Source: Salvelinus alpinus (lineage: Eukaryota; Chordata; Actinopteri; Salmoniformes; Salmonidae). From it: a stretch of 64,000 nt of DNA. Below, piece by piece: positions 1-12,300 of this stretch. The DNA lies in the NCBI RefSeq assembly GCF_045679555.1, contig NC_092099.1:10462076-10526075 (forward strand), in the 5' to 3' direction. Numbering within the stretch: the first letter of the stretch is position 1; every line of letters begins with the position of its first letter. Both the position numbers and the translations under genes were made by a program. Under the pieces are notes generated by a model. The model saw nothing but the letters and a program-made list of their open reading frames with translations. It was not told where the DNA came from and did not search any database.

Positions 1-88
1 AAATCGTCCTTACAACAGACTTCCATCTCTTAATATTCAATCACCAATCGTTTACTGTAGCTCTTCTCAAAGGCCTGTATAGCATTAA

Positions 89-417
89 GAAGGAAAGAAA
101 TTCCTTTACTTAACTTTTAACAAGGCACACCTGTTAATTAATTAAATGCATTCCAGGTGACTACCTCATGAAGCTGGTTGAGAGAATGCCAAGAGTGTGC
201 AATGCTGCCATCAAGGCAAAGGATGGCTACTTTGAAGAATCTCAAATTTAAAATATATTTTGATTTGTTTAACACTTTTTTGGTACCTACATGATTCCAT
301 ATGTAGTTCCATTTCATAGTTTTGATGTCTTCACTACTATTCTACAATGTAGAAAATAGTACAAATAAAGAAAAACCCTTGAATGAGTACATGTGCCCAA
401 ACTTTTGACTGGTACTG
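89..417. mobile_element. Tc1-like transposon fragment
   Basis: One end of a Tc1/mariner element. It includes the region that in intact elements lies beside the transposase start, and it finishes in the terminal motif ACTTTTGACTGGTACTG. No transposase frame remains. The flanking sequence 1-88 matches 26767-26855, where this piece is absent, so it entered one copy of a duplicated intron. A fragment of the same element, in the opposite orientation, lies at 29279-29510. Confidence 0.8.
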
Positions 418-444
418 TGTATATATTTATATATATATATAGAA

Positions 445-1694
445 ATAAGACAGATATAGCTTCTGTTGCCTGTTTGAGTATTTGTTTAATAGCCTACTGA
501 TTCTGTGAGCACCAAGCCTCATGCACCGGCAAAATGTTGAATTAAGCAATTTCACTGATTCGGCTGTTTTTAATCTTTGCTATGCTGTAATAAAGGCGTT
601 TGCAATTTTTTGTCGTTAGAACAGACTGGTATTGCTTAGAATTTATTTAGTGTTGTTTACACTGTTCCAAATGGTCAGAAAAAACAATATTGTAATCTAA
701 CAGCAACTGTTTGGCACACATAACACTCACGCAGCGCTTGGTCCTATACCCTCCTTTTTGTTGATCACCAGTAGTTTCCACAACTAAGTCAAATGTCTTC
801 CACAGATCTTACTTCCCCTTTCCCTTCTAAGCAACCAGTAAACATTCGCCCGTTTGGCGTTTATTTTTCACATCCTCCGCATCCATTTTGCTGTTGATAT
901 TACTGTGTTCGGAGTTTGTTATAACCAATTTATTGACTTGATTATGATAGGCTATAGGTCAGGCCCTATTTGTCACATGCATGTGTAACAGTATAACTTT
1001 AAACCGTCCCCTCGCCCCGACCTCGGGCGCGAACCAGGGACCCTCTGCACACATCAACAACTGACACCCACGAAGCGTCGTTACCCATCGCTCCACAAAA
1101 GCCGCGGCCCTTGCAGAGCAAGGGGAAACCCTACTTAAGTCTCAGAGCAAGCGACGTAACTGATTGAAATGCTAGTAGCGCGTACCCGCTAACTAGCTAG
1201 CCATTTCACATCCGTTACACATGCGATGCTTACATGTTTCACTTAAAGAGAGCAAGGCTGAGGAAATAGGTCATGCTTTTTGTAAACAAGTTAGGGATTT
1301 CGGTAACAGAACTTTTCAGTCAGAAACGAGGAAGAAACTAAATGGCTGAAATTATGTTGCATCTTCAGCATGGACAGCACAATAAACACCGCTTGTTATG
1401 TGGTGCCTTTTCACTGCAGTAGGGAGGAGAGCGAGACAACGTGCGCCTGTCACACAGGCACTCGCTGTCATTTCTTTTTAATACAGTATCACCATCGGGC
1501 TCTTTTTTGAGTCATTTGTGTGTCTTAATTATTTAATTAAACAGTGTGCTTAAAGCATCAGACAAGCTCAGTGCCTATGTAGGTGATTGTATTCAAACAC
1601 ATAGGGTGTTTCTGATATGGAAAAATACATTTTAACATTAGAACAGGATGACTCTCGGTCGACAAAGATTTTTTTTTGTCGGGGACAGCCCTAC
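445..1694. mobile_element. hAT-type non-autonomous element remnant
   Basis: Repeat-like sequence ending at about 1694 in a GGTCGAC...GTCGGGGACAGCCCTA terminus, the form I associate with an abundant non-coding salmonid DNA transposon. The related other end, with GGGCTGACCCC and GGTCGATAG, occurs at 27146-27330. No open frame of note is present. A tRNA-derived repeat is nested at 984-1219. Family assignment is from general knowledge and is tentative. Confidence 0.55.
984..1219. repeat. tRNA-derived short repeat with TGTAAC/GTTACA ends
   Basis: A 236-bp unit bounded by TGTAACAG and CCGTTACA and flanked by the 4-bp direct repeat CATG (980-983 and 1220-1223). It contains GGGCGCGAACCAGGGACC, the reverse complement of a pol III B-box-like GGTTCGCGCCC. 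A second copy at 24709-24945 has the same ends and its own 4-bp duplication. Both the SINE-like tRNA content and the TG...CA ends are visible. Confidence 0.75.
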
Positions 1695-1787
1695 AATCAA
1701 TCTTACCCTTGCTCTACTCAAAGGGCTGTATTGGAATGGCTTCATACAGTATCTACGTGTATATCATTGACTGTATTGTCTTTTTAG

Positions 1788-4700
1788 ACCAAGAAGACCA
1801 AGAGAAACAAAGTGGAGCAGATCACTGATACAGATGCAGGTCATAAATTAAACTCTAATTTCACTGAATGTAATCCTTTTGCATGTAAATGTGATTTAGT
1901 ATGGACATCTATTGAGCAGAGGACTAATAGCAGAGCGCACATGTTATCCTTTCTTGGGTACTTAACTTCACAAAGTACACAAAGTTGGCTAACACATACT
2001 TGCCTCAGAAGGTTACATGTTTTCTGACTTCTTTACCTTGGGGAATGCTGCTTTGGACACAGGTCCCTCTACATCTATGGAATTCTCTGGGATGGCAGTT
2101 CAGGGGACATCTCACCAGGGACAATCTAATGAAAAGATCCTAAGTGAGTGTGTCTCCAGGGCCTGTCAGACCATGGCTCTTGACCTCCCGCCAATCAATC
2201 CGGATGCTTTCAACACGATTATCATCCGGTTTCTGGAAAAACTTACGGAGGAGTATGTCCAAACTTCTATTGTAGTATTTGAATGCAATGTCATCTGGAG
2301 GATTTTATAAATTGTATGTGTGTTGGTGTGCTTTTTGGTGCTAAAAACATCTAATTATCTCCTATAGGCAATGGAGGCAGTTAAGCATTGGCAGGATGGA
2401 CCCTGTAAGTCCCTTAACCTTGACAATTATTCATAGATATATTAATAGATGTTTCAAGAAAATTAGATACAAGCCTTTTATCTATCTACAGTATCATCCA
2501 CATTATCACAAACAGTTACATTCAAAGAGCTTTTTAGTAGCCTACTGTTTTTCATGCTTTCCAATGTATGCCACTTTCATGATTCTCATGAAAATATGTG
2601 AGATTGTTGGTATCTCTTCGAGGAGCTTGGTTTCAGAGCCCGGATATGAGTAATCTACCTACACTGTTTCGGTCCTACAGGTGATGAGGGCACTGCTTGC
2701 AGAGATGTGCCTGGAGATTGTGCGGTTTGTATCTGAGGCCATCCTAGAGGTCATCATCCCTGCAATTTTCCGTTTTGTACGGAAATACAGCCATGTGTCT
2801 CCAGTATCCGGCAAGTCTCTGACAGAATCAGAGAGATCTTCTAGCACAAACCTGAAGGTTCACAAGAGAGGCAGCAGCAAATCCTCAAGGTCCTGCACGG
2901 CCAAATCAAGCTCCTCTCGTAATGGGTATGTTCAGTCTTCCTAAAGAAACCGGTTTCACCTAACTATTCATAACCCATTTTGTGAAAATATGTTTTGTTA
3001 TCTGTATAACAGTTTACTCTTAATGACCAGTTTAACTGATTACTGAATTATGCATTAATGTGACTACAGTGTCTATTATCGAATATGGAATGCTGTATTG
3101 TTTGCTTTGTATTCTCAAAGGTCTCAGACAGTGTTGCCAAAGACTCAGGGAGATGGTGAGTCTATATCATCTGAGCCACTCAGTGACTTTTTTGGGATCA
3201 CTGAGGACAGTCTCCTCACTAATGTCCAGGATTCCTTCAAAGAGTCGCTGAACAATGTCCTCTGTATCCAAAGAGAGGGCCAGGTAGACACTCAAAGTCT
3301 ATCCCGGGTTATTGTTGGAGAAGTGTCAAAGAAGGTCAATTCCATAATCTCTATGGCCATCCAAACTCCCATCTCTGGGCGAATGTCCCCTGTCATTTTT
3401 GCCAGTGGTGGTGTCTCCAGCACCAAGGTGGTTGAGGAGATGGTGTCTGGCGTTTCCAACATACTTCAGATGTACATTAATGGGAAGAGTGTTGAGCAGA
3501 GTGTTGTTCTCAGAGAGGATGGTGTTGAGGTGGATATGACACATTTAACAGGACAGGTCATGACAGCCCTCAGTGGCACTGTTTTGAAATTCAGCAATAA
3601 GGAGGAAAATGATCCCGACAAGAGGGAACTGCTTTGTGTTGTTGCTGACCATATGAAGATGCTTGAATCTTGTAAAAGTTTTGAGGAGATGCTAAAACAA
3701 GGAGAGAGCAACCTCAATATCAAAGGTGCCAAATCTAGTCTTCGTCTGTCAACACTAAGTATGGACAGACTACTCACTGAGGAGTTTCAGACCAAGGCCA
3801 CTGAATCGATCCGGGAGATCGTTAAAAGATTCAGGGGTTGTACATCATGTTGTTCTGGCACTACATCATCTAGTCCAACTCCTAGGATAGGTGAGATCGG
3901 AGACCTTATGGTTGACCCTGAGGCCTCTGAGTTGGTAAGTACATTTGTTTCAGACATGGACAATCTTACCCAGTCTATCAGGGCATCCTGCTCTCCTGCA
4001 CAGAGTGAGCAGATCCTTCTTGAAAACCATCAGAGTAAGATCTGGTCTTACACTGTTGGTTGCTACTACGACATGAAAAATACGCTGAAGAGACTTCTTA
4101 CCTGTCCAGAAAAAGGTGATCTCTTAAGTACATTTGTGGAGAGCACAAAATATTCTTTCACAATGGTTCCAACTTTGTGGCTGGACGTCAGTCATTCCAG
4201 TAATGGTGAGGCTGACACATCGGACTCCATTTCTTGTAAACCACTTTTAATAACCCCCTCATCCATGAATGAACAAAAAGGACAAAGTGAGACCCCAAAA
4301 CCTCTCTTGGCTCTCAATAAGTATTTGCAAGACCAAGTCCTCCTTGACACCACAAAAGAGATTGCCAGCCAGGTTCTAGTCTTGTATAAGACTGAGGTGA
4401 TGGAGAAGTTCTCATCTTCTGTTGGAGAGTGTGATTCTGAAGAGTCTCTGGAGGCCATTCTATTTGTGGATGGCATCATGTCTGACTTGAATGATTTCAC
4501 CAGTTCTTGTTCCGCCTCACCATCTGAGTTGTTAGACAGTGAACAATGTCTCTCCGATCTCACTTTTCCTCTTGGTCTGCAGGACAGCACCACCAACAGT
4601 GAATCTACCCAGAGTCTTCCAGTTATAAATATGACGAAACTCTCCAGTGTGTCTTTCCAGACAAAGGCTAGAAAGGCAGTAAGTGAAGCTCTAAGATCTG

Positions 4701-7700
4701 TCAACCCCTTTACAACCAGCTTACTGGGAGACTCTGAAACATCTAAATTGCTGGACACTTTTGTAACAGATGTGGAGACTATTGTTCAGTCCATGCAGGC
4801 ACATGACTCTGAAAATGTCAGAATTTCAAAAGTGAGCACCCTTTCTGCTGCTCGTATTATATATCATAGATTTCGAGAAATGCTGAGGCGGTTTCTCACT
4901 CCCTGCCAAGACTCTGTAAAGGTCATCGATGGTGTTACACCAATACATGATGAGACTCTCAAACAGGCTCCCAGTGAAAGTTTAGATTCTCAGGTGACTT
5001 GTAATAGTGATTCTCTTGAAATCCAAGTGGACCTTCAAACCTGTACCAAGGAGGTCATTAGTCAGATCCTCACTGTGTATCACTCTGAGGAATCCATGGA
5101 GAAATGCCTCTCTAGCCTAAAAGGAGATACAGAAGACCTGTCCAAGTGTTTGGATGCCGTTGTTTCTCAGATTGACGTCATTGCCGCCTCCAAATCATAT
5201 TTATCTGTTGATAACTATGCTGTCAATACACAGGACAATTTGCATGGTAAGATCAACAATGATGAAGAGGAAGCATCTTCTAGAAGTCTTAAATCCACAG
5301 CCTTTGACAAACTATGTACTGAGGAGTTTCAAACTAAAGCCTCACATATAGCTGGTGGGATCCTTCGATCAGGGTTGATTGGCATTGTAAATATCAGCCT
5401 TGATGGTAGAAGTGCAGACATTTGTGCAGAGTCCAGTAATGATGGTGATGATAGAGATCTCACAATCCTTCAGAAGAGTGGAACTCCATCTTTATTCACC
5501 TCTTCTCTGCACACCAATTCTGCAGCATCCAACATCGTCATAAGCATCACTAAAGACCTTAATAGCTTCACCCAGATGACTAAAATGTCTGATGCTTCAG
5601 TGTCTGGCCAATTAGAGAGATCCCTGTCAGCTTCAACCCTTCCTGTCAGTGTTCACAACGGGGCCGATGTGAAAGGAAAGATAATTTGGCCAGGCACTGT
5701 TAACCTGTTCAACAATGTGTTCACCAAGGTCAAGGACTTTTTTGTCCAACAACAACCGGTCCTCCTAGACAATATGGTTGAGGCCCCCAAACATGCCGAA
5801 TCCATATGCAGAACAGCTAGTTCTACACAAATGACTTACAGTGAACATGAAGGCAGCCAGACCAGCATGGTAAATTATTCCAAAGCCTTAATTAGTCAGA
5901 CTCTGATGACAATCCAGAGGAGAGTGTCTATGTCAGAGAGGATGAGCACCTCAGAGAAAGGCCTCTTGACTCGTTCCATCGTGGGCTCCATGTTGAAGGA
6001 TGTTGACATGGTGAGAACTGATGGACACGAGATACACCGGCCATCCTCCTCAAAGTCCTCCCTGTCCATCACCTCTGCTATGACCAGAGGGTCCCAGAGT
6101 GATTTTACAAATTCTCTTCCAGGGACTCCAGTCCCCAATGAGTGGCCTGTTGAAAGCTATTGTCCTATCATTAGGAGTTCGGTCATTGATATGAGTGACT
6201 CCTCAACTCATTCACAAGGGTCAACAAATTACACAAGGCAAACCATCTCTGCCATAGTTGACACTGTTATGGAGGTCATTCCAAGAGAAGATACGGAACA
6301 CATAGCCACTGCAGATGATGTCACTTCTTTTACAAGAAGACTTGCGAGACTCAGCCCCAGGGACGGTCTTCAGAACTTCTCACATGAGCTCACTGACAAA
6401 GTTTATGAGCTCATAAAAAGTCACAACACCCCCCAGGCTCTTTTTGTGCCAGCTGGCAAGAGCGTGTCTGACTCTATTCTTTTGAAGCTGAAGACAGGAT
6501 TGAATGCTTCTGAGGAATCCAGGGAGTTTCCATCTGACCTTGTGTACTCCTTTGCTGAGGAGTCAATAAAACGTCTGCTACAGCAGATTGTCTTCTGGCT
6601 TCCTCCACCATCACAAGGATCTGATTTCTGCCAAACTATCGTCTCTGATGGTTCTCTGCAGGACACAAGCCGGCTTATCCCGAGCTCTTCTGCCATCTCC
6701 ATTAGTTCCTCACCGGTTTACTGTGACACAAAGAGCCTTTTCACCAATATAATGGTCAATCAGGTCATGGATACCTGTTCTGTGGCCTCCAATTCATCAG
6801 AAGAATTATCAGAGTTGATGAACATAATCAATGGGTTGTCCCCAACTGATGCTGGAACACTTGACTCTGACAGACCGGCTCTCATGACCCCTAGCCGTCA
6901 GTCTAGTGCCAAATCATTGCCTAGACCCTCTCTGTCTGGCAGCAGCACACACAATGGTGGAACTGTGGATATTCAAGTTTTAGGAGAGGTGGAATCCAAG
7001 ATGGACAACAAAGATATGGAGATGTCTAGTGTCTCTGTGCATCCATCAACTCCATCAGCCATGGACTCTGATACACATGCATCATTTGACTCCACTAGCA
7101 ATGACTACACCTCTTTGGTACTTTTACTGATTGTTAGATTGCTGACAATGATCACCCCTATCACATTACGGGAATCCTCTGACATTGGTGAAACATCAAG
7201 AGTTCTCACAAAGAGGATTCTGTCTGAGTTCTGTGGCACCTCAGGCCTTGAACCAACTCAAGCCTACCCCCAGAATCTGAAAATCAAAAAGATTTTCAAG
7301 GCTGTCTACAAGGGGCTTCTTCAAGAATTCGGGTCAGAGAAGATGCTCCAGCTTGCAATGAAGTCAACGGATTATGCATTTGACGATGCCCTGGTCAAAT
7401 CATTAACTAGGGAACTACTAACTAAATGCAATGAGGCTAGCTCTTCACCTCCCTCCATGACCCAGTTGTCATCACACAATGCACTTGGCAGTGACGAGGT
7501 AGGTAATTCTGGGCTTCCAACAACTGGTAGAAAGGACAAGAAGAGAGGAAGATTCAGCGCTCTCTGTGGACTCAACCCAAAGGTACATATGTCATCAAAA
7601 TACAAATTATAAAGATGATTTTTATTCATTACGTACAGTATGATGGTAAACACTGATACCTTTTGTGTGCAATTTCTCCTACTGTACAAATGACTGTTTG

Positions 7701-9280
7701 TTACCCAGTGTACAAAGAAGGTCAACAAGAAGAACCACTGCACTCCAACACCTTCCCAGAACCAGACCCCTGCCGTCAGTGAAACAGGTAAGTCAATACA
7801 CTCAAATGTGTACTGAACAAAAATATAAACGCAACATGCAACAATTTCAAAGATTTTATTGAGTTACAGTTCATATAAGGAAATCAGTCAATTGAAATAC
7901 GTTCATTAGGCCCTTATCTATGGATTTCACATGACTGGGAACACAGATATGCATCTGTTCATCACAGATACCTTAAAAAAGGTAGGGGCGTGGATCAGAA
8001 AACCAGTCAGTATCTGGTGTGATCACCATTTGCCTCATGCAGCGTGACACTTCTCCTTCGCATATAGTTGATCAGGCTGTTGACTGTTGATTGTGGAATG
8101 TTGTCCCACTCCTCTTCAATAGCTGTGTGAAGTTGTTGAATATTGATGGGAACTGGAACACGCTGTTGTACACGTCAATCCAGAGCATCACAAACATGCT
8201 AAATGGGTGACATGTCTGGTGAGTATGCAGGCCTTGCGACATGGGGCCATGCATTATCATGCTGAAACATGAGGTGATGGCGGCGGACGAATGGCACGAC
8301 AGTGGGCCTAAGGATCTCGTGACGGTATCTCTGTGCATTCAAATTGCCATTGATAAAATGCAATTGTGTTCGTTGTCCGTAGCTTATGCCTGGCCACACC
8401 ATAACCCTACAGCCAACACGACGCCATATACGTGGTCTGTGGTTGTGAGGCCGGTTGGACATACTGCCAAATTCTCTAAAACGACATTGAAGGTGGCTTA
8501 TGGTAAAGAAATAAACATTCAATTCTCTGGCCACAGCTCTGGTGGACATTCCTGCAGTCAGCATGCCAATTGCACGCTCCCTCAAAACTAGACAACCAGC
8601 GTTTTTCCTTGCTCCTATTTTCCCCAGCCTCTGTCTCTGAGACATCTGTGGCATTGTGTTGTGTGACAAAACTGCACATTTTAGCGTGGCCTTTTATTGT
8701 CTCCAGCACGAGTTGCACCTTTGTAATGATCATGCTTTTAACCCACAAGAGTCTAAGCCCTGTCTAGACCGAGGGTTTTATATCGGACTTACTGCTATTA
8801 GCCCATACAAACGCATTGAATAACAGATTCACTACATGGAACTGAAGTGTCTGTCCTAAATCTGAGAGATATAAGAAAGTTGACGAATATATATATATAT
8901 TTATATGTATATCTATTTTTTGCATGTTTTTAACCCCTTCTTTTTGGCACTAAACAGTCTAAGCCCTGGGTTAAATAGGCGGATTGAGACTGCTAGGCTA
9001 CCTGCCGCCCTACATTTCTAAATTATGTAGAATATTACAATTTAAATAATAATAATGCAATACTAATTCTTCACACTAACTAGGGTCAGTTAAAGAAAAT
9101 GTTATGTTTACATTATGTTTTTCAGCAATTGTCAATGATCAAGAATCCTGCCGAACAGAGAGTGTATGCTCCACCAAGAAGAAACCAAGGAAGCATTCGC
9201 TCATTTCCAGGATGTTTTCAGCTATAGGCAAAGCCTTGTCCAGTCCCTTTACTTCCTGCTATAAAAGGAAGACCACATAA
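1788..9280 (+). CDS. Unrecognised multi-exon gene, 3' seven exons, about 1739 codons
   Basis: Seven exons join in frame: 1788-1839, 2063-2252, 2368-2404, 2681-2925, 3121-7582, 7709-7787 and 9126-9280 (stop TAA 9278-9280). Every junction has AG acceptor and GT donor and phases match; the total is 5220 nt, a whole number of codons. The first donor (GTCATA) is weak. The start codon lies upstream of the window. The protein is Ser/Thr-rich and acidic in the middle, with short helical stretches (for example [20 protein letters not shown] at the start of exon 2681) and a basic C-terminus ([19 protein letters not shown]). I do not recognise the family. A fibrous-sheath-type scaffold such as FSIP2, which lies on the same human chromosome arm as GLS, is a guess only. 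A truncated paralogue lies at 23-33 kb. Confidence 0.8.
3121..7582 (+). CDS. Giant 4462-nt exon with internal protein repeats
   Basis: One exon supplies 1487 codons without a stop, bounded by AG (3119-3120) and GT (7583). At least three diverged repeats are readable. Each begins with a motif like [10 protein letters not shown] (about 3757-3800, 4633-4680 and 5290-5340), followed by a (S/E)[21 protein letters not shown] helix (about 3925 and 4743) and a TKEIxSQVLxxY segment (about 4354, 5041 and 5875). The spacing of the first motif, about 870 and 660 nt, suggests duplication inside the exon. No catalytic motif, signal peptide or membrane segment is evident, which fits a structural or scaffold protein. 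The last 545 codons are duplicated at 29511-31147 with about ten amino-acid changes. Confidence 0.85.
7813..8741 (-). mobile_element. Tc1-like element, internally deleted, in last intron
   Basis: It begins next to TA with CTGAACAAAAATATAAACGC. The minus strand carries a transposase frame (8199-8669) in which the N-terminal helix-turn-helix part ([21 protein letters not shown]) is joined directly to the C-terminal catalytic part ([17 protein letters not shown], then [10 protein letters not shown]). The middle, including the first catalytic Asp region, is missing. The far terminus is also lost near 8741. It therefore cannot encode a working transposase. The same deleted element sits at the same place in the paralogous gene (31378-32306), so insertion predates the duplication. 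Confidence 0.85.
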
Positions 9281-9292
9281 TCTATCTTTCAT

Positions 9293-9311
9293 AATAAATA
9301 TTTGAAATAAA
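9293..9311 (+). promoter_or_regulatory. Polyadenylation signals of the multi-exon gene
   Basis: Two AATAAA hexamers (9293-9298 and 9306-9311) lie 13-31 nt after the stop codon. The paralogue keeps the same arrangement after its stop at 32865, which supports this as the true 3' end of the gene. Confidence 0.75.
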
Positions 9312-9469
9312 CATAATTGCATTAATTCTTCATGTTGAGTGTTTTTCATTATATATTATTGGATAATATAAAGTGTAGTAGTAGTAGTAGTAGAAGTTGT
9401 ATAGTTGACTATATTACTTTTACTCTTAAGATACATAAAAAAAATAAGAATAGTGTGCACTTCTAGGTA

Positions 9470-10598
9470 CAGTTGAAGTCTGATGTTTACATACACCTTA
9501 GCCAAATACATTTAAACTCAGTTTTTAACAATTCCTGACATTTAATCCTAGTAAAAATTCCCTGTCTTAGGTAAGTTAGGATCACCATTTTATTTTAAGA
9601 ATGTGAAATGTTAGAATAATAGTAGAGAGAATGATTTATTTCAGCTTTTATTTCTTTCATCACGTTCCCAGTGGGTTTACATACACTCAATTAGTATTTG
9701 GTAGCATTGCCTTTAAATTGGTTAACTTGGGTCAAAAGTTTCGGGTGGCCTTCCTCAAGCTTCCCACAATAAGTTGACTGAATTTTGGCCCATTCCTCCT
9801 GACAGAGCTGGTGTAAATGAGTCAGGTTGTCACGATCGTGTGGAGAGACGGACCAAGGCGCAGCGTGATATTGATACATCTTCTCTTTATTAATGAAGAT
9901 GAATGAACACGACACACTTTAACAAACGACCGTGAAGCTAAATAACGTAAGTGCACAGACAAGCAACAAACGTTCTACATAGACAATTACCCACAAACAC
10001 CTAAAGCCTATGGCTACCTTAAATATGGCTCCCAATCAGAGACAACAATAACCAGCTGTCTCTGATTGAGAACCAAATCAGGCAACCATACACTTTCCTA
10101 AACAACTACACTCAACCATAGACAATTCTAAACACCTACACTGAACACAACCCCATCTACTCTATGAAACCCCCTCAACCATACAAACCACACTAGACAA
10201 TACAAAAACACATACTAACCCATGTCACACCCTGACCTAACTAAAATACTAATGAAAACAAAGATAACTAAGGCCAGGGTGTGACACAGGTTTGTAGGCC
10301 TCCTTGCTCGCACACGCTTTTCAGTTCTGCCCACAAATTTTCTATAGGATTGAGATCAGGGCTTTGTGATGGCCAATCCAATACCTTGACTTTGTTGTCT
10401 TTAAGTCATTTTGCTACAACTTTGGAAGTATGCTTGGGGTTATTGTCCATTTGGAATACCCAATTGCGACCAAGCTTTAACTTCCTGACTGATGTCTTGA
10501 GATGTTTCTTCAATATATCCACATAATTTCCCCCCCTCATGATGCCATCTATTTTGTGAAGTGCACGTGAAAAACGAGTTTTAATGACTCCAACTTAT
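9470..10598. mobile_element. Sleeping Beauty-type Tc1 remnant (block A)
   Basis: It starts at a TA with CAGTTGAAGTCTGATGTTTACATACA, and near 10566-10598 has the other terminus (GAGTTTTAATGACTCCAACTTA), cut short. These match the termini known from salmonid Sleeping Beauty-type Tc1 elements. The minus strand between reads as decayed transposase (HLHQLCQEEWAKIQSTYCGK near 9780; 9691-9915). A solo LTR (9828-10286) splits it. Counterparts are at 33055-35555 and 63209-63617. Confidence 0.85.
9828..10286 (-). mobile_element. Solo LTR, 'accaaggcgcagcgtg' family
   Basis: 459 bp with TG...CA ends (TGTCACGATCG to GGGTGTGACA) and a perfect 5-bp target duplication CAGGT at 9823-9827 and 10287-10291. The empty site GAGTCAGGTTTGTAGG is present at about 35243 and, inverted, near 63505. 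The minus strand has AATAAA at about 9889, so the retrotransposon sense is minus. It is the same family as the complete element at 38645-40760. Confidence 0.9.
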
Positions 10599-10975
10599 GT
10601 TAAGCGGAGCGACACAGGGGAACCCAGGAGCAGACTCAGATGAGGAAACAGAGATGAATGAAACAAAATATTTATTGTCACACGGAGATATGGAGTGCAG
10701 ATCCGGGGAAGCTCGGATGAGTTGCAAAAAAAACAGATGTGGAGACAGGTTGGAGTTGGCTGAGTAGAACAGGGTAAACAGGTCCTGAGGGGAATCCAAG
10801 GTAGTGGTGGTGAGTAAAATCCAGAGCAAGGTAGTTGGGTGGTGAGATGTGGAACAGGAGACAGGAGCCAGAGACAGAGCGGTAACTGCAATGAGAGGAT
10901 AAATGGTGTCAGGCAGGGAAACAGGCACAGCAGAGTAACAGGATCTTGAATAATCATAAATGGCTAGACTATATA
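10599..10975 (-). mobile_element. LTR remnant of a second retrotransposon family
   Basis: It begins TGTTAAGCGGAGCGACACAG directly at the truncated Tc1 terminus. On the minus strand there is an AATAAATATTTTG polyadenylation-like signal followed by a U5-like end. The minus-strand translation is open but is shadow-like (Pro/Ser/Leu-rich), and I do not call it a gene. The junction with the following LINE is approximate. Copies: 35556-35932 and 62821-63208 (inverted). Confidence 0.55.
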
Positions 10976-11415
10976 TAGAATACATATATGGCAGCTCTGC
11001 TTCTAGCTCCTAAGCAACTTTGCAGTATTTGCAGTGTGTTATTCCTTACATTATTAGGTCATAATTTTTTGTGTGTTATTACATACAGCCGGAAATAACT
11101 TTTGGATGTCAGAGTGGCGGTAACTCAACAGCATTACAACCAGGAATTTTATTTATTCCCGAGGCTGCTCCAAAACACAGCTGGCGGGGAAGAGGTATTC
11201 GGAGTGGACTTCTAGTCCGAGTCAGGAGGCGTGCACACCATCCACCGCTTCCAAGTATATTATTTGCAAATGTTCAGTGTCTGGATAATAAAGTAGACGA
11301 GCTCAGGGCGAGGATCTCCTTCTAGAGAGACATCAGGGATTGTAACATACTCTGTTTCACGGAAACATGGCTCTCTCGGGATATACTGTCCCCGTCCATA
11401 CAGCCAGCTGGGTTC
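10976..11415 (+). mobile_element. LINE 5' portion with endonuclease start
   Basis: Decayed start of a non-LTR retrotransposon polyprotein. Readable pieces are NVQCLDNKVDELRARISF (about 11272-11325) followed, after an in-frame TAG, by RDIRDCNILCFTETWL. The second is the conserved TETWL region at the beginning of an APE-type endonuclease. The sequence breaks at 11415 where an unrelated repeat begins; the reverse-transcriptase end of a related LINE resumes at 14010. Copies: 35933-36373 and 62385-62820 (inverted). Confidence 0.75.
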
Positions 11416-12300
11416 TCACTACCAGGGTTGGGTAGGTTACTTTCTAAATGTAATCCGTTAGTTACTAGTTACCTGTCCAAATTTCCAATCTTAACCTGCC
11501 ATAAGCTACTTTTGTGTCAGCAAGTCTCCCCAGTGAAGAATGTCCATATCCACCACTCCATCTCTCATGTACAGACCTTTCAAGTAGCTGCACTTAACAC
11601 CTCACTGATACTGATTGTGTAAGCTACAAACCCAAATTGTCTAAGGAAATGTAGCTAACAGTAATAACATTGCAGACATATTCAGAAATCTGGGCTGATG
11701 GAATCATTGTTATGCATATCTACTGGCCATAATTTCTGCTTGAGGTCCTGCCCCTCCCCCACTGCAAAGTGCACAAAAGTATCAAACTATCAAATGTTTC
11801 ATAGGTCAACACAGTCCCCCCCCGTCCTTTGTATATTATTTATATATACTTGTGTTCCCACATGTACTTCCTGTATTGATTTGTTGTTAATATTTTTTTT
11901 TATATATATAATAATAATAAAAGATACAGTTCCCCCCTCCCCCATGTTGCAGCATAAATCTCTGCCCAAGGTTGCCATGTACACTATTTTGTGGTTTATT
12001 TATGTACTTTGAAAACTTTGCCGCAGGTGAAAGGTTTTGGTCGCTAGGTGGAAGTTGTTATACTACTTCTATATTGCAACGCTACCAACATGGCATTTTA
12101 AAAAATTCATTCATTTCCATGTATTCTGCTAAAATTGTGCTAGTGAAGGTGGGTTTTGAAGGCTGGTTTTGAGCAGACTCCTAGAAATTTGAAATTGACC
12201 TAGCAAGCCTGTCCCTGCCTGAGCGTGATCACCACTGAAGTAGCTGTGCAGCACGTTTTTAAGGAAGAGGAGGATCGTTGCAGATGTTTGCATTCATGCA
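11416..12300. repeat. Non-coding repeat inserted in LINE, part 1
   Basis: It begins CCAGGGTTGGGTAGGTTACTTTCTAAATG, a terminus that looks like a non-autonomous DNA transposon and interrupts the LINE. It includes C-rich and AT-rich tracts (11813-11935). I see no gene. The whole stretch recurs at 36374-37255 and, inverted, at 61075-62384, where a solo LTR splits it. Confidence 0.6.

Noticed and set aside
4192-4758. 188-codon frame antisense to the giant exon
   Set aside because: A shadow of the long + strand exon; no splice or promoter support.
10581-10985. 134- and 120-codon open frames on the minus strand, repeated in blocks B and C
   Set aside because: They lie within an LTR-like remnant, overlap each other in two frames, and are low-complexity; repetition follows from block duplication, not from selection.
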